DNA of 64,000 nucleotides from Ampelocalamus luodianensis (taxonomy: Eukaryota > Streptophyta > Magnoliopsida > Poales > Poaceae), in NCBI GenBank assembly GCA_036346255.1, contig JAYEVH010000087.1, forward strand, positions 62,001 through 126,000, given 5' to 3'. The position numbers were made by a program, and so were the translations under genes. Shown here piece by piece: positions 1 through 11,545 of this stretch. Each line of letters starts with the position of its first letter. Within the stretch, counting starts at the first letter, position 1. A model generated the notes under the pieces. The model had not been told where the DNA came from, did no database searches, and saw only the letters and a program-made list of their open reading frames with translations.

Positions 1-308
1 TAAGCTTACAAACAAGTCCAAGAACACCCCAATCCGACTCTGTATGCAGAAGTTATGAACCGAATCCGAATTGAATTCTGAATTGATTCTAAGATGAATT
101 CCGTTTGGACTTGTGGAAGATCCGAATTGGGCTTGAATTCTTGGGCTTTTCTCCCCTTGCTTGACCCATGTGAGCCTCTCCTCCAATGCTTGGGCTCCGG
201 CCTCCCTCTCCTCCCTCTCGTTTCTAAAGGCTTCACAATGTTCAAACCTGACAATGCACAAAACATTTGCATGAGGTAGTACCCAATTCTCATCAATAAC
301 AATAGAAA
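1..308 (-). mobile_element. Partial CR-family LTR (B subtype), cut by the window edge
   Basis: This stretch is the reverse complement of about 4330-4680 in the 5' LTR of element B; both carry the run ACAAGTCCAAGAACACCCC and the same CT-rich block. Similarity stops near position 305, inside the LTR and before its expected CATCA end, and giant-LTR sequence follows directly. No target site duplication can be read. The ORFs seen here on both strands are non-coding LTR sequence or the tail of the element's polyprotein frame. Confidence 0.75.
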
Positions 309-3300
309 ATGAGTACAAAAATATACTCGCAAGACTTACGAGTAACAAACCTAGATATTACTACATGCAGGCTTTAATCAAAGGAGAAGGCTAAAGGTTC
401 ATTTTCAGCATAAAGCAGATTTTATTTGCAATAAGTAATAGATCGAAAGCAGTTTTAACAATATAATTTTATTTGTTCAAATAACAGCGAGACAATAAGT
501 AATAATAATATGACACCTGGAAGTGACTAACCCAATAGCCACCACAACAATAGCACGAATTACCCATTTGTACCACCCACATCAAGTTTTAATGAAAAGT
601 TAGTCTAGTTCTTGCACGACCTTACCAAGCACGACCTTACCAAGCATGTCCATAACATAGGACGAGACTATTCGCATAGTTTGAAACCCTACAGGGGTGT
701 ACTAATGTGCCCACACTTCAGACTGCCTTTTTGCCAAGCTATTAAGCACACTTCCTTAGGTATGCCAGCACAGCTAAGTCCGTCCTACAAGATATTTCTA
801 ATAGATTGCATTAATTAAGAGTCGCACGTATGGGAGTTGACCCTTAGTAATCCGCCGACGACGAAGATCACAAGGACCCATACGTTGAGTCGGAAACACC
901 AGCCCAGCCGTAGCAACTGCGGGTGTTCCTGGGTATGGAGAACTTAGAAAGGAACCCATCCCTCTCATCCCAATAACGAATATTTTTCTCTACCACTACC
1001 GCCAGCGACTTATTAATTAACACCTCCCAAAGTAGTAAGTCAAGAGAGGTCCCATATCCCTCTAGTGTGGTTAGCACGCAAATATCGCTTGGCTTAGTGA
1101 CATAATTAACTCGGTCTTTGATGACCCGGGCACCATTCCATTCACACCAAGAGATCACACCATCATACCAATGTGCCCAAGTCTAAAATATTTTGTTTTT
1201 AGTTTTAGATTTCACAAATAAACAAGGCACAAGGTGCTGAACATAAGTAATGATAAGTTTTGTGTGATCAATGTCATCGACTAAGTCGATAACCGCCCAA
1301 TTCTACCGATAGCTAAGCATTACTAAGCATCATATCGTAAAGACCATAAAAGAGCATAAATCATTCACTAGGCTCTAATTCACCGTGAGGATAATAACAT
1401 AGGTTAGTGGCAGGGGTGAACAATTTTAGGGAAACAATGCATTAGGATTAGCTACCTCTAATCGACAAAATTAACTTTAACACAAAGAAGCATGCATACA
1501 TATTATTTGCAAATAAGATATTAGACTTTTAAAAGTAATGGGATCAATATGATCAAATGAATGCTACATCTGCTTACCTTGCTGGAGATCACTTGATTGC
1601 TGCAAAGATCACTCTTGAACACAACAATTTCTTCGGAACCTATCGTAAGGACGAGAAAATCCAATAAGAACGACGAACACCGAAAAGGACTCAAAATCCA
1701 AAGTCATTCAAAATCCATGAAATTTACATAGCAGGAAGAGCATCATTTTAAATGAATTTAGCAATAAGAAACAACTAATTTGGACTAAGCATACAAAAGT
1801 TATAGCCTAAACAATTTCAATCTACTGGAAAAATCCAATTTAAATAGCTTTCTATTACTGTTCATTGCATAAATTTCTATAAGGTTGGTGAACCTAAAAA
1901 TTTTATGGTAGACAGAGAATGACATTCTAAGAACAACAAAATTGGGTTTACTACATTTGGAGTTAAGATGAATTTATCATGATTTTCCTAAGTTATGACA
2001 CTAGTGCACAATTAATTTCAGAGGCAAAGACAATATTAAAACCTATTCTACACTAAAGCATATTAATAAAGGACTCTAACACATTTTAGTTTACTAAATT
2101 TGGAGTCTGAGGAATTACTTATGCATTTTTCAAGTTAACTAAAATTTTAGAGCAATAATTAAAGTTAAACCGAAAATAAATCCACTAGCACATTTTTCTG
2201 GAACAGAACCAAGCTTACAACCACTTTTAGATTAAAGCTTAGTTCAAATCAGAACTAACAAAATTTGAATCAACCAAAAAGGGTTTAAAATGAATTAGTT
2301 ATGAAATCTTGAAGTTTAATACAATTTTCAGTTTACAATTAAAAGCTTACTGGAAATTGTATTACACAACTCAACGTGGAAAAGCACGGGCCGTTGAGAT
2401 CAAATCCAACAGCCCACACGAACTGAGCACAGCGCGCGCTCGAGGCCCAACTGTGGCCACTGTTGGATTAGATCCAACGGTCCACAAAAGATGGAACGTT
2501 CGGACTTTTGAACATCCCAATCAATTTTGGGCTGTGGATCTAAAAAGGAATGGCTCAGATAAAGGTTACATTCGGAGGTCCGAAGGTTCACGAGATCCGA
2601 GCCGCGAATCTAGAAATGAACGGTAAAGGGATTGGGCGTTAGAACTCCGAATGCGCCGAGGAGGTCTAGATCGTTGGATCTAGATCTAACGGTCCCGAGT
2701 ATGTAAGGAGGTCCTAAGGTTAATATCTAAAAGCGGGAGGTCTTGGGCGGCCAGATCTCCATGGAGAGGTCCTAAACGGTCAAGATCTCTACGGGGAGGT
2801 CCTAAATGATACGATCTAAAAGAGAGGAGATCCTGGACGGCTAGGATTTACAAAAGTCCAAGGGGTGGTCTTTTGCAAAGAGGACCCCGATGGTGGTCTT
2901 GAGGGTTGTCTTTGTAAAAGACCAATGGGGTGGTCTTTGAAAAAACACCGAAGGTGGTTTGAGGGTGGTCTTTGGGGAGGTCTTTAGGGCGGTCTTTGGC
3001 TTACGATAATGGGACTTTTACGTCCGACACACTTTGCCCGGTGGCGCAAACAAAAGACTGAAACGTGTGCGCAATAGCATCGCGCAACTCACTGAGGTGA
3101 TCTCAACGGCAGAGTTGGCCTAAAATGGTGGCGAGCCAGGAAATAGCGGTGGTGCAAAGTACTGCAAAAACAAAAATAGCGACAAGCTCTACATCAGTCC
3201 AAGATAGCGAGTGCCATAGCAACTAGGGCTACTAGAAAGCTACCTTAGCACTGGAGAGGTCCGGAGGTGGTCGGAGGAGTTCTGGCGACAGAGACCAGCG

Positions 3301-4155
3301 CTGGCGCTGAGGGAGACAACGTGGAGAGGAGGTCCTGAGCAAAATGAAAATGAACCAAAGGTAAGGATAGCTTCAAAAGACTTCCAAGATGGTCCAGGAG
3401 CAAGTAATTGAAGCACAGTGTGCCCTTCTAGGAGTTGGGGACGAAGGGATGAACATGTCAGGAGATCTAAAACCCAAAATTAGGCCGCTCTGTAAAGCAA
3501 CCCAAAATCGAGTAAGGGATTTGATGAAGATGATGACAGCTCAAGGTGGAGCAAAAAGATTGACAAAAGAACCCTTGGAACACTACCGTTACCGAGGAGC
3601 TCCACGGTCCAACAATGGCGGCAAAAGGGCTCTCACGGTGTTTGCACACGAATACCTAGAGAGGGAGCTAGGGTTTGCAAGGAGTGCTTAAAGGAGCTAA
3701 GGAAGAGCTCGGAAACCTTTATAGCTAGAGGGCAAGGGAATGGAGCAAAGCAAAGCTCCACGGGTGCGCCGAGTCAAAACTACGCCATGGGCGCACTTGA
3801 GGAGATGGGAGCGGTAGAAGGAGGACTTGGGCAAAGCCTTTGGTGGCAATTAATGCTTGCGAAAGAGCCATTTAAAGGATTCAAGGAAGTGACAATGCGC
3901 GCGCCTCCTACGCCATAGCGCGCGCGTGCCAAGAACATGACCGACAAGGCGAAAGGCCCACCGATCGATGACATAGGCTAAGAGTGACACGGTTCAAAAG
4001 AACGGTTGGGTCAAAAAAGACTGGTCAAGGCACTTGACCGCACGATTAAGGCGAACGACTCAGATTGAACGATACCTTCGGAGGTCCGGTTATTCAAAGC
4101 AACGGGGGCGGTGGTGTGATGGAGATCCAAGGGCTTAGATTGAAAGGGACGATAG
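309..4155 (-). mobile_element. Giant LTR TK-1, first part (minus-oriented)
   Basis: This is a long stretch of non-coding LTR of the TK family. Its blocks recur in the same order at 30135-34371, 50753-51201, 51620-56765 and 56766-59103. It starts abruptly at 309, so the low end of the LTR (TGTGAGGACCCC on the plus strand) is missing. It is split at 4155 by element B and resumes at 8826-9054. Around 2300-4155 it becomes GC-rich and rich in AGGTC repeats. The short ORFs (such as 2309-2626 and 3389-3691) are not kept intact between copies and I do not regard them as genes. Confidence 0.75.
2640..3010. repeat. Degenerate GGAGGTC minisatellite in TK-1
   Basis: Irregular units of roughly 25-35 bp are built on GGAGGTCCTAAACGGTCAAG followed by an ATCT box. 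They grade into GGTGGTCTTTGCAAAAGACC-type units near 2840-3000. The same motif forms cleaner arrays at 9915-10075 (reversed), 14850-15085 and 31565-32700. Confidence 0.7.
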
Positions 4156-5189
4156 TGATGAGGGCATCCCCAACACTGATACATCTTTCCCTATTGGTGG
4201 TCACGCACATACTGAGATGGACACCATAAGTGAAGCTACAAATAATACAAGTGCAGAAGTGCATGTTGGTCCATTGACTAGAGCAAGAGCTAAACTTCTA
4301 AATCAACAGGTGCTTTTGTTTCTTAATGAATCTTCTATTTTCATTGATGAGAATTGGTACTACCTCATGCAAATGTTTTGTGCATTCTCAGGTTTGAACA
4401 TTGTGAAGCCTTTGGAACCGAGAGGGAGGGGAGGGAGGCCGGAGCCAAAGCAATGGAGGAGAAGCTCACGTGGGTCAACCAAGAGGAGAAAGGCCCAAGA
4501 ATTCAAGCCCAATTCGGATCCTCCACAAGCCCAACCGAAATTCATCTCAGAATCAACTCAGAATTCAATTCGGATTCGGTTCGGGACAGCCCAATAGGGC
4601 TGTAATAAAAAGGCCATAACTTTTGCATACGGAGTCCGATTGGGGTGTTCTTGGACTTGTTTGAAAGCTTATTCCAAGGCCCACACAATGGGTATGCCCC
4701 AACTTCAAAAGACGTACGGTCGCACCGCTATGACCGAAACAATGTGACAGATTTAAGTTAGGTTTTCCTTTTTGTGTGTTCTTTTGGGTCTTAGCCGAAT
4801 TAGAGTTTGATTCGGCGTGTGAAGCCGGCCCTAGGCCGTGCGTGAGTCGTGGAGGGCGCCTTAAGTTCCCTTGCCCCTCCTTTGTATCTATTAGACCAGT
4901 TTATGCATAAGATTGAAACATAGCTATTGCTTGTTCTTTCGACACCAGAGTTCATGCGAGGACTTTGAGAGAGGACTAGGCAATCCATTGTTTTGTTCTG
5001 CACTGCAGGGTCAAGCCGTCGTTCCATTGGGAATTGGGACTTGGCGTTAAATGCGTTCGTGGTCTCGCGACGAATAGTTACCCAGTGTGTTTTGGGCGTT
5101 TCGAAGAGTTGAGGGTTCGTGCATTGGCGCGAGTGTTCAGCTAGCGACTTCGTCTACTTCGCATCAACTATCCACGGTTCCTCACTGGT
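4156..5189 (+). repeat. Element B 5' LTR, 3' end deleted
   Basis: It begins TGATGAGGGCATCC and aligns with 7792-8825 throughout. It holds the TRARAKLL-coding tail of the polyprotein (4217-4597), U3 sequence unlike that of E1/E2/H, and an R/U5 portion (from about 4895) that is shared with them. It ends near 5189 at TCCTCACT, where the 3' LTR continues with GAGAAGATCGGGCC. About 25-30 bp of LTR end are therefore missing, together with everything up to the protease. Confidence 0.8.
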
Positions 5190-5537
5190 GGGAGTTGTCA
5201 TAACTTGGCCAGTAAGAATATGTGTCATAAGTTGGGTTTGAAGTACTTGCCGCATCCACGTCCTTATCATGTGCAATGGTTGAGCGACAAAGAGGAAGTG
5301 AAGGTGAACTATATGGTGCGTGTGACGTTTTCTATTGGGAAGTACACCGACTCTGTGGGCTGCGATGTAGTGCCTATGACGGTGTGTCACTTGCTCTTGG
5401 GACGGCCATGGCAATATGACCGTTCTGCTGTTCACGATGGGTGTACAAATCGCTACACATTTCGATGGAACAATATGGATATCATCTTGAAGCGCTTACA
5501 CGCAATGCATTGTGAATTCTTCAATGCAGAAAATTGA
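5190..5537 (+). pseudogene. Element B aspartic protease remnant
   Basis: The plus-strand frame from 5190 reads through GGSCHNLASKN, LGLKYLPHPRPYHVQWL, a FSIGKY segment and LLLGRPWQYDR. These are the conserved later parts of a Ty3/gypsy retropepsin, which in life cuts the Gag-Pol polyprotein. The catalytic aspartate that precedes GGS is lost at the LTR junction, and the gag portion upstream is absent. The frame stops at 5537. This is a dead fragment, not a protein-coding gene. Confidence 0.75.
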
Positions 5538-6066
5538 GATGCGTTGAGAGCGCCAAAGAGCGAGAAGAATTTAGTGATGTTAGCCACCAAATCGAGAGAT
5601 GAGAGAATTCAGCGAAGATTCCAATTTGGTGCACTTTGTCTTGTTGTACAAAGCGCCTTGCTTCGACTAACGACTTGTCTTCTCTTCCTAGTGGTGTTGC
5701 TTGTGTTTTGCGGGACTTGACGTCTTTCGGTAGAGGTACCGGTGGGCTACCACCAATCCGTGTGATAGAACATAAGATCGACTTGATTCCGGAGCGTCAT
5801 TTGCGAACCGACCACCGTATCGCACCAATCCCAAGAAACAAAGGAAATTCGAAACAAGTACAAGAGCTTCTCTCCAAAGGGTATGTGCGTGAAAGCTTAA
5901 GCCCTTGTGCTGTTCTGTTATTTTAGTTCCTAAGAAAGATGGTTCATGGCGTATGTGCGTAGATTGTCGAGCGATTAATAATATCACAATTCTATATCGT
6001 CATCCTATACCTCGCTTAGATGATATGCTAGACGAATTGAGTGGTGCTGTTATTTTCACCGAATAA
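5538..6066 (+). pseudogene. Element B reverse transcriptase N-terminal remnant
   Basis: The frame from about 5636 gives GLPPIRVIEHKIDLIPE, then VQELLSKGYVRESLSPCA. After a frameshift near 5925 it gives VPKKDGSWRMCVDCRAIN and HPIPRLDDMLDELSGA. These are the finger motifs of gypsy reverse transcriptase. The sequence then jumps at about 6066 into the RT-RNase H connection, so the palm with the YxDD/FxDD active site is deleted and the enzyme cannot function. Confidence 0.8.
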
Positions 6067-6470
6067 ATTGCACCGCTTTTAGTGGTACTCACACCGATGA
6101 CAATGCTTTTGCGGAACTTAAGAAACGCTTGACTGAAGCACCGTTGCTTGTTTTACCTGATTTCACTAAAATTTTTGAAATTGAGTGTGATGCTAGTGGA
6201 TTGGGTATTGGCGGTGTTTTAATGCAAGAGGGTAGACCGGTAGCTTATTTTAGTGAGAAACTGAATGGTGCTCAATTGAATTATCCGGTCTATGACAAGG
6301 AGCTTTATGCGTTAGTGCGTGCGTTAGAAACTTGGCAACACTATTTATGGCCTAAAGAGTTTATTATTCATTCTGATCATGAGGCATTGAAGTATTTAAA
6401 AGGCCAAGCAAATCTGAACCGTAGACATGCCAAATGGGTGAATTCATTGAGTCGTTTCCTTACATTGTGA
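6067..6470 (+). pseudogene. Element B RNase H domain
   Basis: The frame 6129-6470 begins in the connection segment (LTEAPLLVLPDFTKIFEIEC) and covers the RNase H core: the first aspartate in ECDASGLGIGG, a glutamate in YDKELYALVRALETW, and an aspartate in IIHSDHEALKYL. RNase H removes the RNA strand of the RNA-DNA hybrid during reverse transcription. The core residues are present, but the reading frame breaks near 6470 and continues in the next frame as the integrase, so the polyprotein is not intact. Confidence 0.85.
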
Positions 6471-7690
6471 AATACAAGAAGGGAAAGGAAAATGTGGTAG
6501 CTGATGCTCTTTCTAGGAAAAGTGTGCTTTTAACTCAATTAGGAGTGCAAGTTCCTGGTTTAGAGAGTTTGCGTGATTTATATGCTCATGACCATGATTT
6601 TTCTGTTCCTTACGCACATTGCAAAGAGGGAAAAGGCTGGGATAAATTTTACATCCATGATGGGTTTTTGTTTCGCACTAACAAATTATGCATTCCAGAA
6701 CCCTCCGTGCGTTTGTTATTACTGCAGGAATCACATGCAGGTGGATTGATGGGACATTTTGGACGTGAGAAGACGTTGTCTATGCTGAGCGATCACTTTT
6801 ATTGGCCTAAGATGAGGCGAGATGTAGAGAGGTATGTGCAGCGATGCATTACTTGCCACAAAGCGAAATCGAAGTTGAATCCACACGGTTTGTATACCCC
6901 TCTACCTGTTCCCAATGCACCATGGGAGGATATTAGTATGGATTCTGTTTTAGGACTGCCTAGGACTAAGAGGGGCGATCTCATTTTTGTCGTTGTGGAT
7001 CGTTTTTGAAAATGGCACACTTTATTCCGTGCCACAAGAGCGGCGATGCGTCGCATATTTCTAACTTGTTTTCGGGGAGATTGTGAGGCTACATGGCGTG
7101 CTACGCACTATTGTGTCGGATCGCGGCGTGAAGTTCATGAGCTACTACGAAGACGCTTTGGGAAAGGCGGGACGGTTGTTAATCGGCACAACATGTCATC
7201 CCCAAACTGATGGTCAAACGGAGGTGGTGAACCGCACACTTTCGATGCTACTCCGGACTATGATCAAGAAGAACATGCGCGAGTGGGAGGATTGTTTTCC
7301 ATACGTGGAATTCGCTTATAATCGGGCGTGCACTCCACTACGCAGATTGTGTCCTTTTGAGGTGGTGTATGGCTTCAAACCCTTTACGCCGCTTGATTTG
7401 CTACCACTTCAAGTCAGCACCGTGTTCATATGGGCGTCCAAGCGAGCTGAATATGTGAAGAAATTGCATCTAAAAACAAAAGAAGAGATAGAGCGCAAGG
7501 TCAAGTCCTATCTTTGAGAAGCGAACAAGAAAAGGAAGAAGATGATTTTCAACCAGGTGATTTGGTTTGGGTACACTATCGCAAGGATCGTTTTCGAGCG
7601 TCGCAAGTCCAAATTGCTGCTGCGAGGTGATGGACCTTTCAAGGTGCTTGCGAAGATCAACGACAATGCCTATAAGATAGAGCTTTCCGC
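6471..7690 (+). pseudogene. Element B integrase remnant
   Basis: The frame to 7009 carries KGKENVVADALSRK and then an HHCC zinc-binding module (ESHAGGLMGHFG and CITCHKAKS). It continues with WEDISMDSVLGLPRT, which includes the first catalytic aspartate. A break at about 7010-7082 precedes IVSDRGVKF (second aspartate) and CHPQTDGQTEVVNRTL (catalytic glutamate). After a stop at 7515, further frames give WVHYRKDRF and GDGPFKVL of the C-terminal domain. All DDE residues can be located, but at least two frameshifts or stops disable the gene. No chromodomain follows. Confidence 0.85.
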
Positions 7691-7791
7691 GATGACTATG
7701 GTGTGAGCTCGTTCAATGTCGTTGATTTGTCACCTTTCTTTGGTGGTGACGATCCAGCGTCGACGAAGACGCCTTTTCAAGAGGGGGAGGA
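7691..7791 (+). promoter_or_regulatory. Element B polyprotein tail and polypurine tract
   Basis: The frame reads FNVVDLSPFFGGDDP and then an acidic EGEDDE segment. The purine run CAAGAGGGGGAGGA at 7778-7791 lies directly before the 3' LTR and is the expected plus-strand priming site. The reading frame continues into the LTR, where a TRARAKLL-type tail is encoded. Confidence 0.75.
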
Positions 7792-8825
7792 TGATGAGGC
7801 ATCCCTAACAGCGATACATCTTTCCTATTGGTGGTCACGCACATGCGAGATGGACACCATAAGTGAAGCTACAAATAATACAAGTGCAGAAGTGCATGTT
7901 GGTCCCTTGACTAGAGCAAGAGCTAAACTTCTAAATCAACAGTGCTTTTGTTTCTTAATGAATCTTCTATTTTCATTGATGAGAATTGGGTACTACCTCA
8001 TGCAAATGTTTTGTGCATTCTCGGTTTGAACATTGTGAAGCCTTTGGAACCGAGAGGGAGGGGAGGAGGCGGAGCCAAAGCAATGGAGGAGAAGCTCACG
8101 TGGGTCAACCAAGAGGAGAAAGGCCCAAGAATTCAAGCCCAATTCGGATCCTCCACAAGCCCAACCGAAATTCATCTCGGAATCAACTCAGAATTCAATT
8201 TGGATTCGGTTCGGGACAACCAACAGGTTGTAATAAAAATGCCATAACTTTTGCATCAGAGTCCGATTGGGGTGTTCTTGGACTTGTTTGAAAGCTTATT
8301 CAAGGCCCACACAATGGGTATTCCCAACTTCAAAAGACGTGCGGTCGCGCCGCTATGACCGAAACAATGTGACGGATTTAAGTTAGGTTTTCCTTTTGTG
8401 TGTTTTTGGGTCTTAGCGAATTAGAGTTTGATTCGGCGTGTGAAGCCGACCCTAGGCGTGCGTGAGTCGTGGAGGGCGTCTTAAGTACCCTTGCCCTCCT
8501 TTGTATCCATTAGACCAGTTTATGCATAAGATTGAAACATAGCTATTGCTTGTTCTTTCGACACCAGAGTTCATGCGAGGACTTTGAGAGAGAATTAGGC
8601 GATCCATTGTTTTGTTCTACAATCCCGGGTCAAGCCGTCGTTCCATTAGGAATTGGGGACTTGGCGTTCGTCGTTCGTGGTCTCGCGACGAACAACTACC
8701 CGGTGTGTTTTGGGCGTATTCCGAAGAGTTGAGGTTCGTGCATTGCGCGAGTGTTGACTAGTGACCGCCTACGCCATCAACTATCCACGGTTCCTCACTG
8801 AGAAGATCGGGCCTCCCCCGTATCA
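7792..8825 (+). repeat. Element B 3' LTR
   Basis: It runs from TGATGAGGCATCC to CCCCCGTATCA. Its left two thirds (U3) share the TRARAKLL-coding start with E1/E2/H but otherwise differ. From about 8510 (TTTATGCATAAGATTGAAAC) onwards it is very similar to their R/U5. The CACGTG palindrome and TATATAAA box of E1/E2/H are absent here. Confidence 0.8.
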
Positions 8826-9054
8826 CACAACATCCCTAGAACCAAGGAAAATTATTTCCAGAGGATAATCACAAGATTTTACAAGGATTGAGAAAGGAGG
8901 GTCATGACTTTAGTCAATTGGAAGATTTGAAGTTTTGAATTCCACAATTCCTTTATAAAATTACAGAAAAGTTCAAAAACAATAAATGCAAAAAGTTTTA
9001 TTTTCTACACATTTTCTTACATTTGAAACACAAACCAAGATTTGGGATGCTACA
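8826..9054 (-). mobile_element. Giant LTR TK-1, second part ending in TGTAGCATCCC
   Basis: After element B the giant-LTR sequence resumes (AATTATTTCCAGAGGATAATC) and matches 34140-34371 and 56560-56765. It ends TTTGGGATGCTACA, which on the minus strand is the LTR start TGTAGCATCCCAAA, one base from the family start TGTAACATCCC. It abuts fragment C directly. Confidence 0.75.
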
Positions 9055-9661
9055 GTTTGGGAGGCAGTGTCGAACTCCTCTTCTTTGAGACCAAGTTGGT
9101 GAACGTCAATTCTTTGGACCTGACCTGATTCAAGAAGTTGAAAGTAAAGTGAAGCTTATAAGAGAACGTTTGAAAGTAGCTCGATCCGACAAAGAGCTAC
9201 GCAGACAACGAAGAAGAGAGTTGTCTTTTGAGGTAGGATACCACGTGTATCTCAGGGTAACTCCCCTCAAAGGAGTGAAAAGATTTCAAACCAAGGGTAA
9301 GTTGGCGCCATGATTTGTTGGACCGTTGAAGGTCTTGGAAAGAAAAGGTAAAGTTGCTTATCAATTGGAACTGCCAGCAACTTTACCTGCGGTACATGAC
9401 GTCTTTCATGTGTCGCAATTGAAGAAGTGCCTCCGAGTTCCAGAAGAGCAGACCTCGCTAGAAAGTGTTGATCTTCAAGAGGACTTCACGTATGTGGAGC
9501 AGCCTGTCAAGATTTTGGAGGTCGCAGAACGTGACACCCGAAGCAAAGTCATTAGATTTTGCAAAGTGCAGTGGAGCCATCACTCCGAAGGTGAAGCTAC
9601 TTGGGAGCGTGAAGAAGCCCTTGAGGTTGAGTATCCCTACCTCTTTGCTAGCCCAGCTTGA
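9055..9661 (+). pseudogene. Fragment C: integrase C-terminus and chromodomain (Tekay/Del type)
   Basis: This is the 3' end of a Tekay/Del-type chromovirus polyprotein. The frame from 9055 reads GRQCRTPLLWDQVGE, ELRRQRRRELSFEVGYHVYL and GKLAP, with a stop near 9314. The frame 9326-9661 gives VHDVFHVSQLKKCL, then the chromodomain: YVEQPVKILEVAERDTRSKV, VQWSHHSEGEATWEREE and YPYLF, ending at TGA 9661. In the family the chromodomain steers integration towards heterochromatin by binding modified histones. Everything upstream (gag, protease, RT, integrase core) is missing, so it is a 5'-truncated remnant. The same region lies inverted in element D at 15421-16010. Confidence 0.85.
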
Positions 9662-9682
9662 ATCTTGGGGTCGAGATTCCCT

Positions 9683-9696
9683 TAAGGGGGTAGGTT
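9683..9696 (+). promoter_or_regulatory. Polypurine tract of fragment C
   Basis: TAAGGGGGTAGG lies between the chromodomain stop and the LTR start TGTAACACCC, the normal position of the plus-strand primer. Confidence 0.75.
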
Positions 9697-10899
9697 TGTA
9701 ACACCCTGGTCTTTAAAGCTTTCTGGGTTTTCAAAACTAAAGCGAACCAGTTGGTTTCCTTGGAGTCTAAAAGCTTAAACTAAGAATTTGGAAAGGTTTT
9801 AAGTGACTAACCCCAACTTCAACTAAGTCTAGGATGAGTTTTGTTGGTTTGTTGGAGTTCAAGGGTTCTCCCTTTCCTGTGCTCACTCCTTTTTGTGGCC
9901 GTGTTCCTTCTTTGGTTTAGACCTCCTTAGGTCCCGACCTCCCCTTGCGAGATCTTGACCGTCAGGACCTCCCCTTGCGAGATCTTGACCGTCAGGACCT
10001 CCTCTCGTGAAATCTTGACCGTTAGGACCTTCCCTTTGCGAGATCTTGACCGTTAGGACCTTCCCTTACATGGTGGTGCGTCCGATTGAGTTTGAGTGGC
10101 CCTGATGTAAGTGCGCATTCGCCCGGTCCAAACGTCCCCATCTCCTTGGACCACCCAATCAAGATCGTATGGCCCTGGTTTGTTGCGCTTTTTCCTTGTC
10201 TTTTGGACCTCCTTTGACCTTTGGTCTTTTTGCAAAGACCACCCACCCTCTTTTCGTCACGACCACCATGTGGTCATGACCTCTAGTCTTTTTGCAAAGA
10301 CCACCTTCCGTGGCCTTTTTCCAAAGACCACCCTGGTGGGGCGGGACCTCCTCCCGCAGGACCTCCTCCTTGGACCACCCCTTTGGTCAAGACTTTCTAC
10401 CGTTGCATTGACCAACCTCTTTGTTTGAACCAGCTCTGTCCACTTTCCCCTTTCTACATGTTTGCGTAGAAAGTCTCTGAACATTAAAAGCTGCTGCAGC
10501 ACATTTAATGTTGTTACCTCCGTGGTACCTATTTTTCCCCCTTGTCCCCTCCTTTACCTGCTCTTGTCCTCTTTTCCACCCATCCTTGAACACGTGTTCC
10601 TTGAACCCTGCCGCTCAGGCCTTATAGGCTTGGACAGCCATCCAACTTTGCCTTCTTCCTCATTCCAGCCCCTTTACTTTCACAACCAGCTCTTTGGGAC
10701 CTTCTTCCCAACTCTGGACATCCTCCGAGCAACTCTTTAGAACTCCCCCAAACCTTCCGAGCACTTTGTTGGTTCTTGTAGGTTTTATTTGAGGTTCTTC
10801 TAGGTTTTATTTGAGTTTGTTTTCTTTGAGGTTCTTCTAGGTTTTATTTGAGTTTGTTTTCCAAGTTAGCTTTGCTCTTTTCGTGTAGATTGCGAAGAT
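9697..10899 (+). repeat. TD-family LTR of fragment C, 3'-truncated
   Basis: It begins TGTAACACCCTGGTCTTTAA right after the polypurine tract. It aligns in inverted orientation with 13790-15393, ending in the shared block TTTGCTCTTTTCGTGTAGAT. Similarity ends just after GCGAAGA near 10899, so the LTR is incomplete. It includes the GACCTCC minisatellite, the GGTCTTTTTGCAAAGACC units, and a threefold GAGGTTCTTCTAGGTTTTAT repeat near 10780-10860. No gene is seen. Confidence 0.75.
9915..10075. repeat. Minisatellite: about five units of GACCTCCCCTTGCGAGATCT
   Basis: Tandem units of about 32-33 bp read GACCTCCCCTTGCGAGATCT followed by TGACCGTCAG. Four are nearly regular from 9930 to 10065. It is the reverse complement of the array at 14850-15085 in the D LTR, where there are more units, so the two LTR copies differ in repeat number. 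Confidence 0.85.
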
Positions 10900-11545
10900 G
10901 TTACAACACGACCAGGGGATACCGAGAGGACCTTCTAGATCTCCTGAAAAGTCCACCAGGACCTCCCAGGAGGTCTAGCAGGACCTCTCGGAAGTGCCTC
11001 TAGGACCACCCAAGAGGTCCAGCAAGACCACCTGGAGGTCCTGAGAGCGGACCCGAGGAGGTCTTGGGATCTAGGACCTCCCCAAATGCCACGACCAATT
11101 CAGGGAGAGGTCGTGGGATTTGCAAAAGTCCTACATCCCTTGTGTTCCGAACTAGTCCCAAGGATCAACAGCTAGTCCACACAGCAACAAGTGAGAATCA
11201 TACATCAATGAGAACTTAATTAACAACCAAAGGGTTGATTACAAAGTTGGCTTACAAGCTGACAAAAGAGCAACTTTACACAGCGGAAAACAAAAGATGG
11301 TCCATCCAATACACCACAGGCAATTGGCTGGAAGGCGTGTCCTAGTCGTCCAGGACCTCATGGTCCTCAGCAAAGACTTCATCACCTGCTCAAAAGATTA
11401 TTTCAAGCAAGAGTGAGCACAACAACTGTGCTCGCAAGTTACACTCGTCACATAACAGTATGACATGCATAAGGATATCACAAAGGAGAGCTTATCGGGT
11501 TAGTTTGCATAAAGCTAAGTTTCATTCCAATACAAGTAGATAAGT
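10900..11545. other. Non-coding LTR-like spacer
   Basis: No gene is seen. 10915-11110 holds further scattered AGGTCC/GGACCTCC motifs. 11140-11545 resembles the end portion of a long LTR (TTACAAAGTTGGCTTACAAG is comparable in place and style with the TK LTR ends) and is probably the last part of the D LTR. Its exact boundary is not clear. Confidence 0.4.

Larger units (their letters stand above)
4156..8825 (+). mobile_element. Element B: degraded CRM-like Ty3/gypsy retrotransposon
   Basis: This element has two related LTRs (4156-5189 and 7792-8825) and pol fragments in the order protease, reverse transcriptase, RNase H, integrase, all on the plus strand. Gag, the primer site and the end of the 5' LTR are deleted, the LTR joining straight into the protease. 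Most of the reverse transcriptase palm is also gone. The integrase has no separate chromodomain, and its C-terminal reading frame runs into the 3' LTR. Those features and motifs such as LNRRHAKW and CHPQTDGQTEVVNRTL recall the CRM chromovirus lineage; that lineage call is from memory, not from a tree. It sits inside giant LTR TK-1. The flanks (GATAG on the left, CACAA on the right) do not match, so the target duplication is lost. Confidence 0.8.

Noticed and set aside
2309..3691. ORFs of about 100 codons (2309-2626, 3389-3691)
   Set aside because: They are within giant LTR TK-1 and are not maintained in related LTRs; no domain is visible.
10900..10915. TGTTACA at 10903-10909 as a possible LTR end
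   Set aside because: It occurs where C and D LTR similarity stops, but no matching LTR on either side could be found; treated as chance or a worn boundary.
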